NCBI RefSeq assembly: GCF_015832195.1 | Contig: NC_052018.1 | Span: forward strand, 25,696,115-25,760,114 | Length of the DNA: 64,000 bases | Direction: 5' to 3' | From: Motacilla alba alba | Lineage: Eukaryota > Chordata > Aves > Passeriformes > Motacillidae | Shown: positions 34,933 through 47,900 of the stretch, piece by piece | Layout: each line of letters starts with the position of its first letter | How positions within the stretch are numbered: position 1 is the first letter of the stretch | Notes under the pieces: model-generated | What the model was told of the DNA's origin: nothing | What the model saw: the letters and a program-made list of their open reading frames with translations, nothing else | Database searches by the model: none | Position numbers and translations under genes: made by a program

Positions 34933-37080
34933 GGAATTTGAAATCTGTTGCTGTCTGGAACTATGTTTATGTCCAGAAGACAAGATGTGATCTAAATGTC
35001 ACCTTTTTAATGTTCAAGTGGAAAAGATATTGCCTTTTAGTTTTTGAAAAAAGCACCTTCACATCCTAACATGCAGCCTGCAAACCTCAATTTTTAAATT
35101 AATATTCTTGACAAATTTTAGCTTGCCTTTCCGGATTTTAATTTCTTTCAAGCCACCAATATATAGAGACCTCTAAGTGTTGAGGGTGTCAGTGACTTGA
35201 GAATTGTAATTTCCTGTATGTCTGCTGTATGTCTTCCTGTATGTCTCTATCTTTTCAGGTCTTTTTTCTCTTTCCCATTTTTGTTAATCTGTAATAGTTT
35301 TCCTATGTTCTTAAATGTTTTATGAGCCTATTTAATCAGTCTGTTATACAGCAGTATAAAAGTCACTTGAATTATATGTTCTCCAATATGTTCTCCAAGT
35401 CATAGCTTGGCTCAACACTAACAGGATAAACAGGTCCATAGATCTTTCTACATCGCCACCTATTTATTCTTTTCTCAGACCTGACTTATGGGATACACTT
35501 TATTTATTTCCCTAGATATGAGCAGCAATGCCATGTACCTCTACTTGGTTAACAAGTCTGTATGACTGCAGAACTCTTCAGTCATGTTTTGATTATGTTT
35601 ATTGTCAAACACTTCACTTCAGATTATCTTTTCATACACATTAAAGGTGGATCTAGAGACCACTGAGGTAAATCTGAGGCTTTGCATTGACTTCAGTGAG
35701 CCTCATTTCTGTCTCCATGGGAACACCCAAATCTTTATATGAAATATGTAAGTCAGACATACCTTTGTCTGTTATCTGTTAAGTAACTTAAAATTTATTA
35801 TTTAAAGCATGTCACTCTGACACCTGGTGAATATGATGTCCAAACAGCAGAACCTTTTATAAAGTTAGATCTTGTTATTCAGAGTGGCTGACTCTTGCCC
35901 TTCTGAAAAGATCTCTTAAGCTTTTAAATGGCTTCTAATTCTCCATGCAGCTTCCTGCACCATAGAAATATATTTTATGAAAGTATGCTGCTTTCTTCAC
36001 CATTGACTACTGGGATTAAATGCAGTAACATTAACCTATCATTATGCATTTCAAACACTGTCAAATTCATGTACCATCTGAAAGGAGACTTTTCCCAGTT
36101 CATATTTATAGAAGGAGTTCATATTTGTTCTGTGAGTCATTTCTCACTTCTGAAATTCATTCCCTGCTATGTGCAAAGGTTGTGTTAGGTTTCTGCATGT
36201 GGTTTCAGATTTATGGCTGCAGTGGTATTGCTAATCACAGGAGACAAATCTGAGATAGAAAAAGGAGTTAAGAATTGTTGGCAGTTCTCTGAGAAGCTAT
36301 ATTAAATCTGCAGATATTAATCATTTCAATGAAGAGAAAGAATATGAAGTGCTATAAGAAAAAAGGTTAGCTAAAAAAAAAAAACAAATTCCAAGTATAA
36401 TAAGAGAGGATGTGGGGATTTGGTCAAGTTACTGAGGATGAATTGTAAAGAATGAAATAGGAAGGAAAGAAAAAGTCCAGAAAAATTAAGACATATGAAG
36501 ATAAACAAAGCAAGACCATGCAGTATAAAATACATATTATGTAAGTACAACAACAGGAAAAAAACCTATTCCAGTCAGTGAAGAGTGATAGTTGTGGACA
36601 GATGAAAAATAAAATATGGAAATATTTAAATCTTTCTTAGCTCCTTTTCTCAGATTATCACTTGACAAACTGCTATTTAGACAGGCAATAACTGGATGAA
36701 AGCTCAAGTTAGACCAGTTGAAAGACAGATGGGAGAACACTTAAAGCAGTTAAAAAAATTATCTGGATCATAACACCTGTGCCAGGATATTGTAAAAACT
36801 GGCTGAATCAATCACAAGCCATTATTAATCTTTGAGTGTTTGCGGAGGGTAAATTATATTCTGAAGGAATGAGAACTTGGTACCTATTTTTATCTTATTA
36901 GGAATAGATGAGTTTTATTCTTTATTCTGGAAAAGAGAAAAACAAGTCTCTCCAAATATTAATTTCTCTCTGGATAGGACAAAAATAAATGGGCTTTCAG
37001 TGTATAAGGCAAGTCTGGATGGGACAGTAAAACATAAAAAAAAATCCCTAAGTCTTTCTAGTGTTAAAGGGGTACATATT
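34933..37080. other. Unique AT-rich non-coding sequence
   Basis: No gene or mobile element is recognised with confidence. Open frames are short (86 codons or fewer) and unrecognised. Confidence 0.55.
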
Positions 37081-37240
37081 CATGGAAACAGGTTGCTTAG
37101 AGATTTTTGAGGGCACAATCCTTTAATGCATTGTTAAGATTAGCTTAGACAAGCGTCTGCCAGGAGCACTCTAGGCACATGGAACCCTGCTTATAGGAAA
37201 GAAATGGATTACATTGTCTCTCAAGGATCCTTTCAGGTTA
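37081..37240 (+). mobile_element. Probable ancient CR1/L3-like 3' fragment
   Basis: Scattered similarity to the 3' UTR of older CR1/L3 elements shared by birds and turtles. Supporting pieces are AAACAGGTTGCTTAGAGA, TTAGACAAGCGTCTGCCAGG, GAACCCTGC, and a degenerate version of the block that normally reads 'GACCTCTCAAGGTCCCTTCCAG' in parts (here GTCTCTCAAGGATCCTTTCA). Much more decayed than the other copies and without a clear terminal repeat. Alternative: an unrelated unique sequence. Confidence 0.55.
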
Positions 37241-37875
37241 GATACTGGCTTTCTTATTATGTCATTATTCAAAATATCTATTTTGAGTGTCCTAACCTCT
37301 TATTGTGCCCCCTCTCTTTTTGGTTTGCAGCATGCTTGTGTTGTGTGGCTGCCTGTTCTTTCTCTAAGTTTATGATTCTTGAAGCAGAGACTTGGATTTT
37401 TTGCAGCCCCTGCTAATAAGAATTTAAATTTGTTGGCACCTAGATGCCTGTTACAGACCTTTCTCTAAAGATACTAAAAATAGAATAATTAGAAGGTTTT
37501 TGGTTTTGAATACAAAAAAGTCAAACTATCTGAAAACCTACTGCAAAAGTATAGGAGTTTTTTTTAGGGAGCTGGGGAAGTAAAAGGAGTATTCTAATTT
37601 TTCTTGACGCTGGATTGCAATTTAGAGTGTTTTACCCAGCATTATAAACCAGTGCTTTATGTTAACTTCATTTACAACAGAAAACTCTAACAATGGCCAA
37701 GGTGCAGGGTAATTCCAGCTTGAATTTCATTGATAAAAGTAGGACCAGCCTGCAATTTTTTCAGTGCTGGATTTAATTCACTTTGAGTGAGTCTTACACA
37801 AGCGACACTTAAAAAGGATTCATACCTGCACTTCAGGCAGTATATTTTGGCTAAGCTAAAAGTGCAAAAAAATAG

Positions 37876-38027
37876 TCACCATCCCTGGAGGTATTTAAAA
37901 GATGTGTAGATGTGGCACCTGGGGACATGGTTTAGTGATGAGCTTGACAGTGCTGGGTTAATGGCTGGACTCAATCTTAAAAGTCTTCTCCCACCAGAGA
38001 GATTTTATGATGCTCGGATTCTATATG
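37876..38027 (+). mobile_element. CR1 LINE, short 3' end fragment
   Basis: About 150 bp of CR1 3' UTR: TCACCATCCCTGGAGGTATT, GGGGACATGGTTTAGTGATG, GCAGTGCTGGGTTAATG-like and GGACTCAATCTTAAAAGTCT, closing on a degenerate GATTCTAT tail. Non-coding and inactive. It is the last of four + strand CR1 fragments within 6.4 kb. Confidence 0.9.
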
Positions 38028-38231
38028 TGAGGGCTTCTTTTTCTCCTTTGGTTTATCATCTATCTGAGGAACACCTATCTAAAATCAAAAATTATATCTT
38101 AAAATCTCCTTATAAGGCTGGAGACTCAGATGTAACTACATTGTTGTTATCATCCAAAAGACAAAAATTAAGTAAGGGTCGTTGTACAAGTTTTGGTAGT
38201 GTCATTCTGCTTTTATTTAGAGGTTGAAGCA

Positions 38232-38379
38232 CCTTCCCTTCCCTTCCCTTCCCTTCCCTTCCCTTCCCTTCCCTTCCCTTCCCTTCCCTTCCCTTCCCTT
38301 CCCTTCCCTTCCCTTCCCTTCCCTTCCCTTCCCTTCCCTTCCCTTCCCTTCCCTTCCCTTCCCTTCCCTTCCCTTCCCC
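38232..38379. repeat. (TTCCC)n / (GGGAA)n pentanucleotide array
   Basis: About 29.5 uninterrupted copies of a 5-bp unit over 148 bases, with no mismatch visible. One strand is pure pyrimidine and the other pure purine, so triplex or R-loop structures are possible. The open frames over it (repeated GREGK or LPFPS) are artefacts. The complete lack of interruptions suggests a young or unstable array. Confidence 0.98.
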
Positions 38380-40452
38380 ACAGATTCTTTTCTGCAAACT
38401 CATTAAATACAACAGGGATAATCAAAGCAGCTGAAGTTTAGATACTGCATTTCCTTGCCAGCAATTTATAGCAAAGCAGATGTGTATGCAAATTGCACCT
38501 ATCTTAATTCCAGAGATCACTATCTCAGTCAATTACTTTAAATAACTTATATCTTTGAAACATGAAATGTGATGAAGAGGCTTTAATGTTGGATAAAGAA
38601 GGTGTCAGTAACTACCCAACCAAGGGCAAGACTGGAACATATGGTCCCATTTTCCCAGCTTTCATTGACCTCATGGGAGCTCTCAGTAAAAAAATCAATG
38701 ACAGGGTCTTCGATGTATAAGAGTAAGAACTGCGTGCATGTGTGTGTTGGAGGTAATAGGACGTGTCTTGTATTACAGATGATTTGCTTTTTGAGTAAAT
38801 ATATTCTAAAGGGTATGAAAACCAATGTTTTCTCTACCTGAAAAAGAAGAAGTGGCATTTAAAATGCAAATGCATCCAATCCCCCACGCCCTCCCCCCAT
38901 GTTTCTATGTGGAAAAGCACAGCTACTGAAGCATTGAAGTCCACATTTTCTCATATAATTGATATTCCCTCTTGCTTTTGCTCATTTATGTAAATTTAAT
39001 TGCAGAGCTGTCTGTGTAGAAGCCCCTAGTATTTTTGTACTCCTGCCTTCCTCAAAAGTTAGTGAAACCTTCATTACTCTCCAGACCAGTCTCTCCTAAA
39101 GAGACCTGTCTGGAAAGACACTCAGCAGCCTTTACAAATAACTGTCAAGACTTTGACTTCACAGAGTGAATAATTTGTGGTTTTAGCTTTTCATTTGGCA
39201 AGACCTATTACCTGAGCCCTTCTGCCCACAGCTGTTAACCATTTTTTTAATCCATGACTCCTCAGGTGGCAGATGGGGCAGTTAAAATCGTGCTGAGCAC
39301 CAGCCACTTTCAGAGATCCTGTAAATGTTTGCAGTCTTGCAGTAACGTTTGTCCCCTCCCCTTGAGGGGGAGAGGAGATCTGCACCTAGCAGCATTGGCT
39401 GAGAAGGGATATTAGAGTATTCCCAGCAAAACACACCTTTCCACACGGTGGGCAGGATTCAGTAACCTCATGAGATTTTGCTGTAGGAGCAGCTCTGTTT
39501 GTGTAAGTCTCCTTATGAGGACCTGTATGTCTTGTATTCAGGCTGCTGGTGTAATGCAGATGCATCATGAGCCTGACAGTTTGTTTCTTTTTTTCTAAAT
39601 TATTTTTAAGTCACTAGTTTCTATATGCGTTAAATTTGGTGCTGTGTTTTTCCTGTCCCATTGCTTTCTTTGTTATCGTAATTACAGCTGGTTCAACAAC
39701 AGCATATTTAACGTCTTTCCTTTCTACTGGATGTTGAAAATATTGATTTGATACGTGCCTTGTCGTGTTGCTTTTCTTGTTCAGGGTTTATTGGAAGGCA
39801 GACTGGTAGCTGATACATGCATTATTTCTGTTCTTCATATATGAGACCCTGATAGGACCCATAAACAACAGCCACTCTGTTTTGTTCTACAGAACAAAAG
39901 AATGCTGCCAAGATATATTCCACTTACATCTCTGAATAAAATAACCTTCCTCAAGCATTTCTATGTATTGGCAAGGTGCTCTGAGTAGAAAGCATTTCCC
40001 CCCTCATTCCTTCATATTCTCTCTTTTCATTTCCTGGATTTTATTTGCAAACAATTTGACAAGAATGTTCTCCACATACCTGGAATATTATTGCTACACT
40101 ACTACTTTTAAATCCCACCAGGTTCTGATGAAAAAGGAATATATTTAGAAGCACAGTCTGCTGTCCAAAGAAGGTCTTTTTATTGACATGTCATCAGCCA
40201 CTGTTTCAGCAATAGACAGAAAGGCTCCCAGGAAAAGGTTTTTTAATAGGAAAAATCCTATCCTGATAGAAAACACTTTTGAATACTAAAAATACAGTGC
40301 CCAGTGATTTACACATGACTTATCTCCCTTGAACAGGATATAATTACTCCTCTATAGCATTAAGCAAAGCAGGAAAAAGAGCAGTTTCAGTTTGTTGTGC
40401 TATGTATGCATCCTTTTAGCGTACTTGTACCTTTGCTGTTTATTTTGGACTT

Positions 40453-40463
40453 CCCCCCCCCCC
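40453..40463. repeat. Poly-C run (11 C)
   Basis: An 11-base homopolymer inside T-rich sequence. No role is apparent. Confidence 0.9.
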
Positions 40464-41760
40464 ATTCTATTGTTTTCCATTGAATTTATGCATATCCTCA
40501 TGTGTTGTCATAATGGCTTAGTCTGTTTTGTTCTCACATCATGCATGTTTGAAATGAGTTAAATGCAAAAGGAAAGAGAAAACCTCTGTGGCAGGTTTTT
40601 CCTTCACGCTATTTCAGAAGAGAGTGGCTCATTGCTATGCTAATGGGGAACACGTGGCACAGGGTAATTGTTAGAAAAATATTCCTTGCACACATCCATC
40701 ATCTTTTATTGTTGAGCACTCAATATTCTGCTCACAATAAGGATGTAATTCACTCTGGGCAATAAGACACCAAGCTGAATGCCACACTAATTGCAACAAA
40801 CCTCTGCAGTGTCTAGCCATGGAGGTGTATGAACGGAGTCCAGTCCATAAACCACTGTGCTCTGGAGTGGGTGATGGCAGTAACATGTACTCAGCTGAGA
40901 AAGATCAACTGTGGAGTGAATTTGTAAGAGACAGATGGGTCCCAGAAACTCTGATTTCTTTCTACCAGGTCTGATTTACTTAGACTGTGTATGACATATA
41001 TGTATGGAGTGAATAATGGATGCATTAAGGATATGGATATAATATTGCTCTAGAGAACTGAAAAATGTCCATCTTCTGGGCAGAAAGCAATCTTGTACTA
41101 TCCATGAAGCCAGATCATAGTTATTCCACATGGCCTTAAAATTTATGAGTAGAAGCAGAATGGTTCACAAAACCTACTAACAACTAGCTAAGCAGACCTG
41201 GTTTTCCTTGCAAACATTTAGATGCAAATATTGAAAAAAAATATAAAAATACCTCTTAAAACTCCTTTTTAAAATGAAGGAGTAATATAATTCTGAACTA
41301 CCTAAGGGTGTTTTTTGACTTGTTTAGTGCTTTCATTACACATTCAAGGTTCTCGTATAAAAGGCACTGCTATGCTCAAGTGCTGAGTATTGCTATTATT
41401 AATGAAGGACTATAATGGTTCTAAATTTAGAGTTATAGTTCAATATAGAATTTAAGCTCTTTGCTGGGGTTACAGCCATGAGGGTCTGCAAATAAGCAGT
41501 CCCTGTCAATTACTGACAATGACATATATAAGATGCTTGTGTCTCATTATTTTGATTTGAAGACACCGCACCATAAACATTCAGAATGCTAAAACCCCAA
41601 GAGAAGATGAACATGCTGATAAAATGAGCATAAAGCTGTCAAAGGGAGATAACCCTGAGTATGGCTCCAAGCAGGGCTTTTGTGAAACCACAATCTGAAC
41701 CTGCCCTTTGAACACTATAACATATATTGTAGTCTAAATCTTAAACATACACATCCTAAC

Positions 41761-41778
41761 AAAAAAAAAAAAAAAAAA
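41761..41778. repeat. Poly-A run (18 A)
   Basis: A clean 18-A run. I recognise no retroposed sequence upstream of it, so it may be plain low-complexity DNA rather than a retrocopy tail. Confidence 0.85.
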
Positions 41779-41855
41779 GTTAAACCCAGCATTTTTTATT
41801 GTGCTTTTGTATGCTATATATATTTAGAGTGGGCATAATTTGAAAAAGTAACTTG

Positions 41856-41900
41856 CTTATGTCAGCATTAAGGGTAATTTACTTATGTCAGCATTTAAGG
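41856..41900. repeat. Short imperfect tandem duplication, 26-bp period
   Basis: CTTATGTCAGCATTAAGG at 41856-41873 recurs as CTTATGTCAGCATTTAAGG at 41882-41900, with one extra T. A local slippage duplication. Confidence 0.85.
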
Positions 41901-44900
41901 CTACCTAGAAATGTGGGGGCAGAATTAAGAATTTTTCTTAGTTTTTAAGGCTAAGAACTATTTATTAGACCACACATTTTCATTGCTTCTTTGGTCTTAA
42001 CCCCAACATACATAGACCCTGATGCTGGTTTGTAGTATGAAATTCCCTTAGGGTGTGGAGAAATGAGTGGGTCCTTGAGAAACACGGGCAGCTGGCAGGC
42101 AGTGATGGCACAGTGCTCAGGGTGGAGCAAGAGCCGCAGGAAAGGGACACAGGCACCAGGGCTGCTACCATCATGTCCAGCATGGTGGCCCCATTGCTCT
42201 CCTTGGTCAGAACAAGGATGTGCTCAGGGAAAGTCTGCCTGGGGTTGTAATTGTGTACAGCACTGCCTGCCCTGGAAGGGTCACACAACCTCCCTTTTAC
42301 CACAAGCTGACGGATATCTCAGGGTTTCTTCCAACTGTATTTTCTGCAGATCTACTCTAGAGCAGCTCATATGTATTTGGAAGACTAACCAGATAAATCT
42401 TGAAAGTGTGTGACAGGGTGTCACCAGTGTTTTCCTTCCAAATACTTTCAGGTCAAACTTCTACTTAAGGTGGAACTAAAATGACCCTCCTATGTATTTA
42501 TGAGAAGCACTTTTTTGATGGGGGTTAATGCACACAAAATGTAAAACATAGTGCAAGGATTCTGCATACTGCTTCTACTGGGAAAATATTTAATGAATCC
42601 ATGTTTAGTGGTTCAGTACTTTTTGTGTTGCATCAAGCTCTTGTGCAAAGAAGAGATACCTGCCCTTGCATCCTCTAATTTATTACAGAAGAAAAAATAT
42701 TTGAATAACACAGATACCATACCCTAGTAAAGTTTGGACCTCCTGTTGATTCAGTCATATCCTCAAAAATAAGTATATGTATTTGAGAATCACTATTTTT
42801 CCCCATAAAGGAAAAATTTTTTGTTTTATTTTTGGAATTCACCTTTTGACTTATTGAATAAAATATAAATAAGCGCTAGTGTAGCACATGTTCACAGCAA
42901 GGACAAAATGCTGTCACAAAAGTGATTTACCACACAGGAGCCTGCTGCTACCATTTCTTTGCTCTGCAGGCCCATGTTGCTGAAGAAAACGTGACTCAAG
43001 CCTAGCTCTTTGCTATCAGAAAATAGATGGGTGAATAATTTAATATAAGAGACCAAAGTGATATGAACACAAAAGGCCAGCAAGTTTCTAGTCTCCAGAG
43101 ACATTTGTAAATCCTGTATCCATGAAAGTGATATACTGTTTATCTAGGTCAGGCTGCCAAATGTAATACATATTTATACATCTTCCATTCCAGGCTAAGC
43201 ATCATGTCAAAAATGTCATCAGGAAATATGAACAAACACAAACTGATAGTGTCCATTAGCTTTGTGGTTACATTCAGTTTTTCTCTCAAGGAAGTCCATT
43301 TTCCATATTTACTAATTGGCAACTGATGGGTGAATTCTCCCTGTCCTTATCTCCACCCATGAGTGTTTCATTGTGTTTTCTCTCCCCTGTCCTGCTGGTC
43401 ATTGCTTGTACACTGACTTTTCTCACATGGCCATTGTCTGGAAAGGTCTCATGTATTTGTACTTGACTGAATACTTAAGTTAAAAGCTCAAAGCTGCTGA
43501 GCACTCAACAACTGCCACTGAAAGTATTAAAAAAACATGCTTAGATAAGCATCCAGTCTCTGGAAAATATATGTCTGTAAATAAGGGATTTATCCAAGTG
43601 TTGACGTTTGCACCTTGGCTTCTTCTAACCCTGTAGTTATTAAATGTCTCATAGCAAATTTGCACAAAATGATGCTGTCTGTAAATCCTTAATTCTACTA
43701 TTGGTTAACTTTTAAATCCTTGACTTTGCAACCTGACTGATTCTTCAGAAGAAATGTCTATGCAGTCTTGGATTTTTAGAAGGCAGACAAAAATAACAGA
43801 CATTTTCTCATAAGAAATTATCTATTGACAGAATCAGAGCCTTCTATTGCAGAGATCTCTGTCACTTCAGCAGCAGAATAACTGATAGCAGTATCAGATT
43901 GTCATCACCTGTTTACCAGGAGAATGAAAAGTGCCTTTCCAATGTGCTTTATGGCTGTTATCAAATTTGGGAAATTAGAACTGTATTCTGCATCTTAAAG
44001 AGAAAAGTCTTTGGTGGTTAGAGATCCTTGTTTGCTCTCTCTATTATGGTCTTTTCATCAGTCCTCTGAAGTCAGTCCTCTTTCTTAGCTAATCTCAGGC
44101 TTACTAGCTTCTCCTGGATCTTTAGCCATTGCTTGTCGTAACCTAGTCCTTCAACAGTCTCCTTATTGTCCCTGGTTCTGCATTAGGTGGCAGTCTTCTC
44201 CTTGCTGCCTGGGTTCCAGAGTTGGAAATGTTCAAGACCATGTCCTGAAATTTTGTTCTTGTGAAGTAAGGTTTTATAGGAAAGGCATGACACTGCTATC
44301 TCTGGCTAAGTCCTGCCACTTGCAACTCTACCATGGAAGCAATATTTGCCCATTTCCATTGAATTGCCTCTGTCTGTGTAGTCTCTGTAAGAATGGGACA
44401 TCTGATACAGCAGCCAAAATCTGTGAGACACAATGTATTGGGGGGTTCATGTCGTAAATTTGTTTAAATGTCAAGCTGTTCACATCAGCTAAGAAACAGA
44501 GCCAGTCTGTCCTGCCAGTTGCTTTCCTGTGCATCCTAATCTGCTACAGCACTGTGGGAAGAAAACCAGTGCAGCAAAGGGAAACATTTACTGTCCTGTT
44601 TCAAAATAAGGCACAGGAAACCTCAAATTGTGCTAGACCATCCCAAAAGAGTAACTCCTGAAGTCTTTGCTTTAAATGTTTCTTGTGCTGTGCTGAAAAA
44701 AGCAGCTACCAAACCATTTGCAGGCTTGGTCTTGAACAGTGAACTTAGGCTGAGAAGGGGAAGATCATTTAATAGTGATACCACATAATTTGTTGTTACT
44801 GAAGTCCATATTTATCCTATTAATAAAGAGTTTGGCATTAACATTTTGTGTAAATGAGGATAATTTATTAAGTGAAAAAAAAAATAAACCAAGGAAAACA

Positions 44901-47900
44901 GATTGCTCCAGCAGGCAAAGAAATATATCACTGCAAATATACATAATGAATGTAATTTATAAAGCATTTTTAATTAAAAGTTTTTAACTTGAATTATATA
45001 ATTTGATTGCAAAAAGTTGAGCATGTTTTATTAAGCCAAACTTCTCAGTTGATCTTTATACACAATTTAAGAGAAAATAACCATTATGTTTATAGCTGTC
45101 TCTGTCATGAAGAAATTTTTTATTAATTTTTATTAGTGTAAGCAAAACATTTGGGGTCTGTGCTTTTGTTCACCAGAATTTCCTGTAATTAAATTCCATC
45201 TGTCTAGGCCTTTTAACAATGATAGTTATTCTTCTTTATAGGACTGATGAATAATACTAATTCTTGCACACTGCTTTTTATAACAGACTTGAATAACTTT
45301 CCCTTAGCTTGGGAGCATGAATGTTTACTGTCTTTCTTCAAACACATGCTATACATGATCATATTTAAAGGCACTCATAGCAAAGAAGCATCTGCTGCAA
45401 TGAGGAGTCCTTTCTGGATGATTGTTTGCTTTGAGCATGTCAGTGAAGAAGTTTGTCTCAGCTCTGTCCCACAAAACCTCTGGTTTGCATGAGAGCTTGT
45501 TGCACCGAACAAAGAAAAACTGCATTCCCAGCTTCTGAAAACATTGAATAATTTCAGAGGAAGTTTCAGAGGAAATGCTTTCTATTTTCTCACTGAGACC
45601 AACAAGTGTCCACCTGAGATGAAGCCATGGACAGCTCTGGGAATGATCCATCCCCTCCTCCTTAATTTTAAGGTTCAGTATCAAAAATGGAGAAAGTCCT
45701 GAAACTTGGAATAGGGGCTGGATGTCCAGTCAAGAAATCAACTTGATATTGCTTTGAGATATAAAACCTTAACAGAAGGCTTAATGTAGAAAAGTATTGT
45801 ACCTCAGCAAAAGCTGACCTGGCTCTATGTGTGCTGTGTATCCACCTCCTCTGGTTCTTTCTAGCTAGTAAAACAGACTCATTCAGTTAATTTTTGGATA
45901 AAGATTGTATACCTTGTATGTAGTATGCTTGGGAAGTGGCAGGTAAGACACAGAATTTGTGACTCATCTCACTTATTAATATTCCCTCCTCCTGATTCTA
46001 GGAGAATGTAGATATTGAATTGTTCTCTGGACAGACTAACTTTTGCAGGTGGATCTGTGAGATTTAGCTTTGAACATTCCTCTTGCCAGGTTTAATAGAA
46101 TGTAACACAATAGCCTACAGCAGCTTTGCAGTAGGATTTACTCAGGTGACTCTTCAAAAGTTGAAGAGCAGAGGGACCAAAGCCATTCTTGGAATGCCTT
46201 TCTGTACTCCCAAAAAAACCAAATTTACCTGTAATACTCTTTTTTTAGTGAATGAGGAAAATTTATCCTTCAAATACCTTTAAAAATTACAAATAGATTA
46301 ATCCACTATTAAAATAAAGGCCTTGTTTCTGTGTCAGGAAAAAAAATATGTGCTAGACCTTGCTAATGCCTGCAAATAGCTTTTCTATTGATGCAAAGTA
46401 GAAGTTGCATTTGGCCACAAGAAAATGAAGGCAGCTATCTATATAAACCAAGAAAAGAAGAGGGCTTCTGAGAACCTTTCACTGATGTTCAGCAGTGAGA
46501 AAATTAATTTTTAACCTCCAAATTAGAAGCCCTCTGTGTAGATCCTCAGAGTTTGCTGTTTACTTTCATGAAATGCTGAAGTTTGCAGCTTCTTTCTGAG
46601 ACATTAAAGTCAGGATTTCTCCCAGAACCATCTTTTTCAGTTTTAGATAAAAATGATAAGGTTTATTTCCCATCTGTTTTAGGACCTTTATCTTCTCCAT
46701 AGACATAAACAGGTTTCAATTTGCCAGTTGGCCCTCCTGATTACCAGCAGTTCTGCTTGAGTAATCTCACAGCTTGAAGAACTGGCATAAGAGTAATACA
46801 ATTTCATTTAGTATAGCAAATATTTCTTCTTTTTTATTCCATGTAGTTTTTCAGAGACAGGGAGCATTTTATGCTCACTGATTTCCCTCCTACATCATCA
46901 TTTTGCACTGTCAAGTGTGCAAAGAAGGAGCTAGAGAGCTGTTTGGTCCTTTTGTGGTGCTGATAATCAACATGCTGCCCTTTGTGAGACCGTCATGTTC
47001 AAGTACAGGATCCAACACCTTCTGAAGAAAGCTGCCAGCACTTGTCTTTGAATTGCTTTTCCTCTGTTCAAGACAAATGCCGACATAGCCTTTCTAACTT
47101 TTGTAAGGAGACCACAGTCTCAGCTGCAGCTGCTGTGAGGAGCAAGTAAAGCAAGAATGTACTCAGACACTGCAAAGACTAATAATACACATTTCAAATC
47201 CCCTTTCAGGCCATCCCACTAAGGTTTCAGAGTGCTTTGGTTTTCAGATGACAGCATTTGATGTGAGGAGAGTTTTTGGGGTTTCTTCAGCCTTGTGCTT
47301 ATGTGTCAAAGATATGTGTCTTGGTGTGTTTATGTCCTACCCTCCTTTCTACCATGGTGCCCTGTATTCATTCAAGGCATTAACTAGACCACTGCTCCCA
47401 AACAGCAGGTATATGTCCTGCTACCAAAAGACCATTAAAGCAATTGGAAATATTATCATAAGTTCTTGGACAGCATGGTTTTGCTATCGTTCCCACAAAG
47501 ATATTAATTTTTTTCTCTCGCCTTCTGTTTCTTAAATCTCTGGCGTTTTCAGCTGCCAGGAGGTGGTGCTGACGTACTCCTCTTGCTCAGGAGCCTCTGA
47601 GCACACGGGAGTGAGAGAGTTGGATTTTGGCAGACACCTACAAGCTGTTCGGTTACAGTATTTGGTTACATTTTTGCATCAGTTAAATTCATGTCACTGA
47701 AGCTACCTGCTAATATTGTACTGCTGTATTGACTCAGCTGCGAGGAGGAGCTCGACTTCTTGTCTTCTGCTTCTAAAACACATTGTACCACCTGCGAGGT
47801 ACCAGGTTCCTCTTGTGCAGGGCACCAGTCTTGATATCTAGAAACTCCCTAAGAGAAGCATTAAAGATTAAATAACCAATAGACATGAACTGCAAGTGTG

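Noticed and set aside
38110..38441. ORFs encoding repeated GREGK and LPFPS
   Set aside because: They are the translation of the TTCCC microsatellite, open in many frames because no stop can arise within the repeat.
42000..42413. Overlapping ORFs in a GC-richer patch as an exon
   Set aside because: Frames on both strands are open to similar lengths, no peptide is recognised, and no pair of splice sites matches a single frame.
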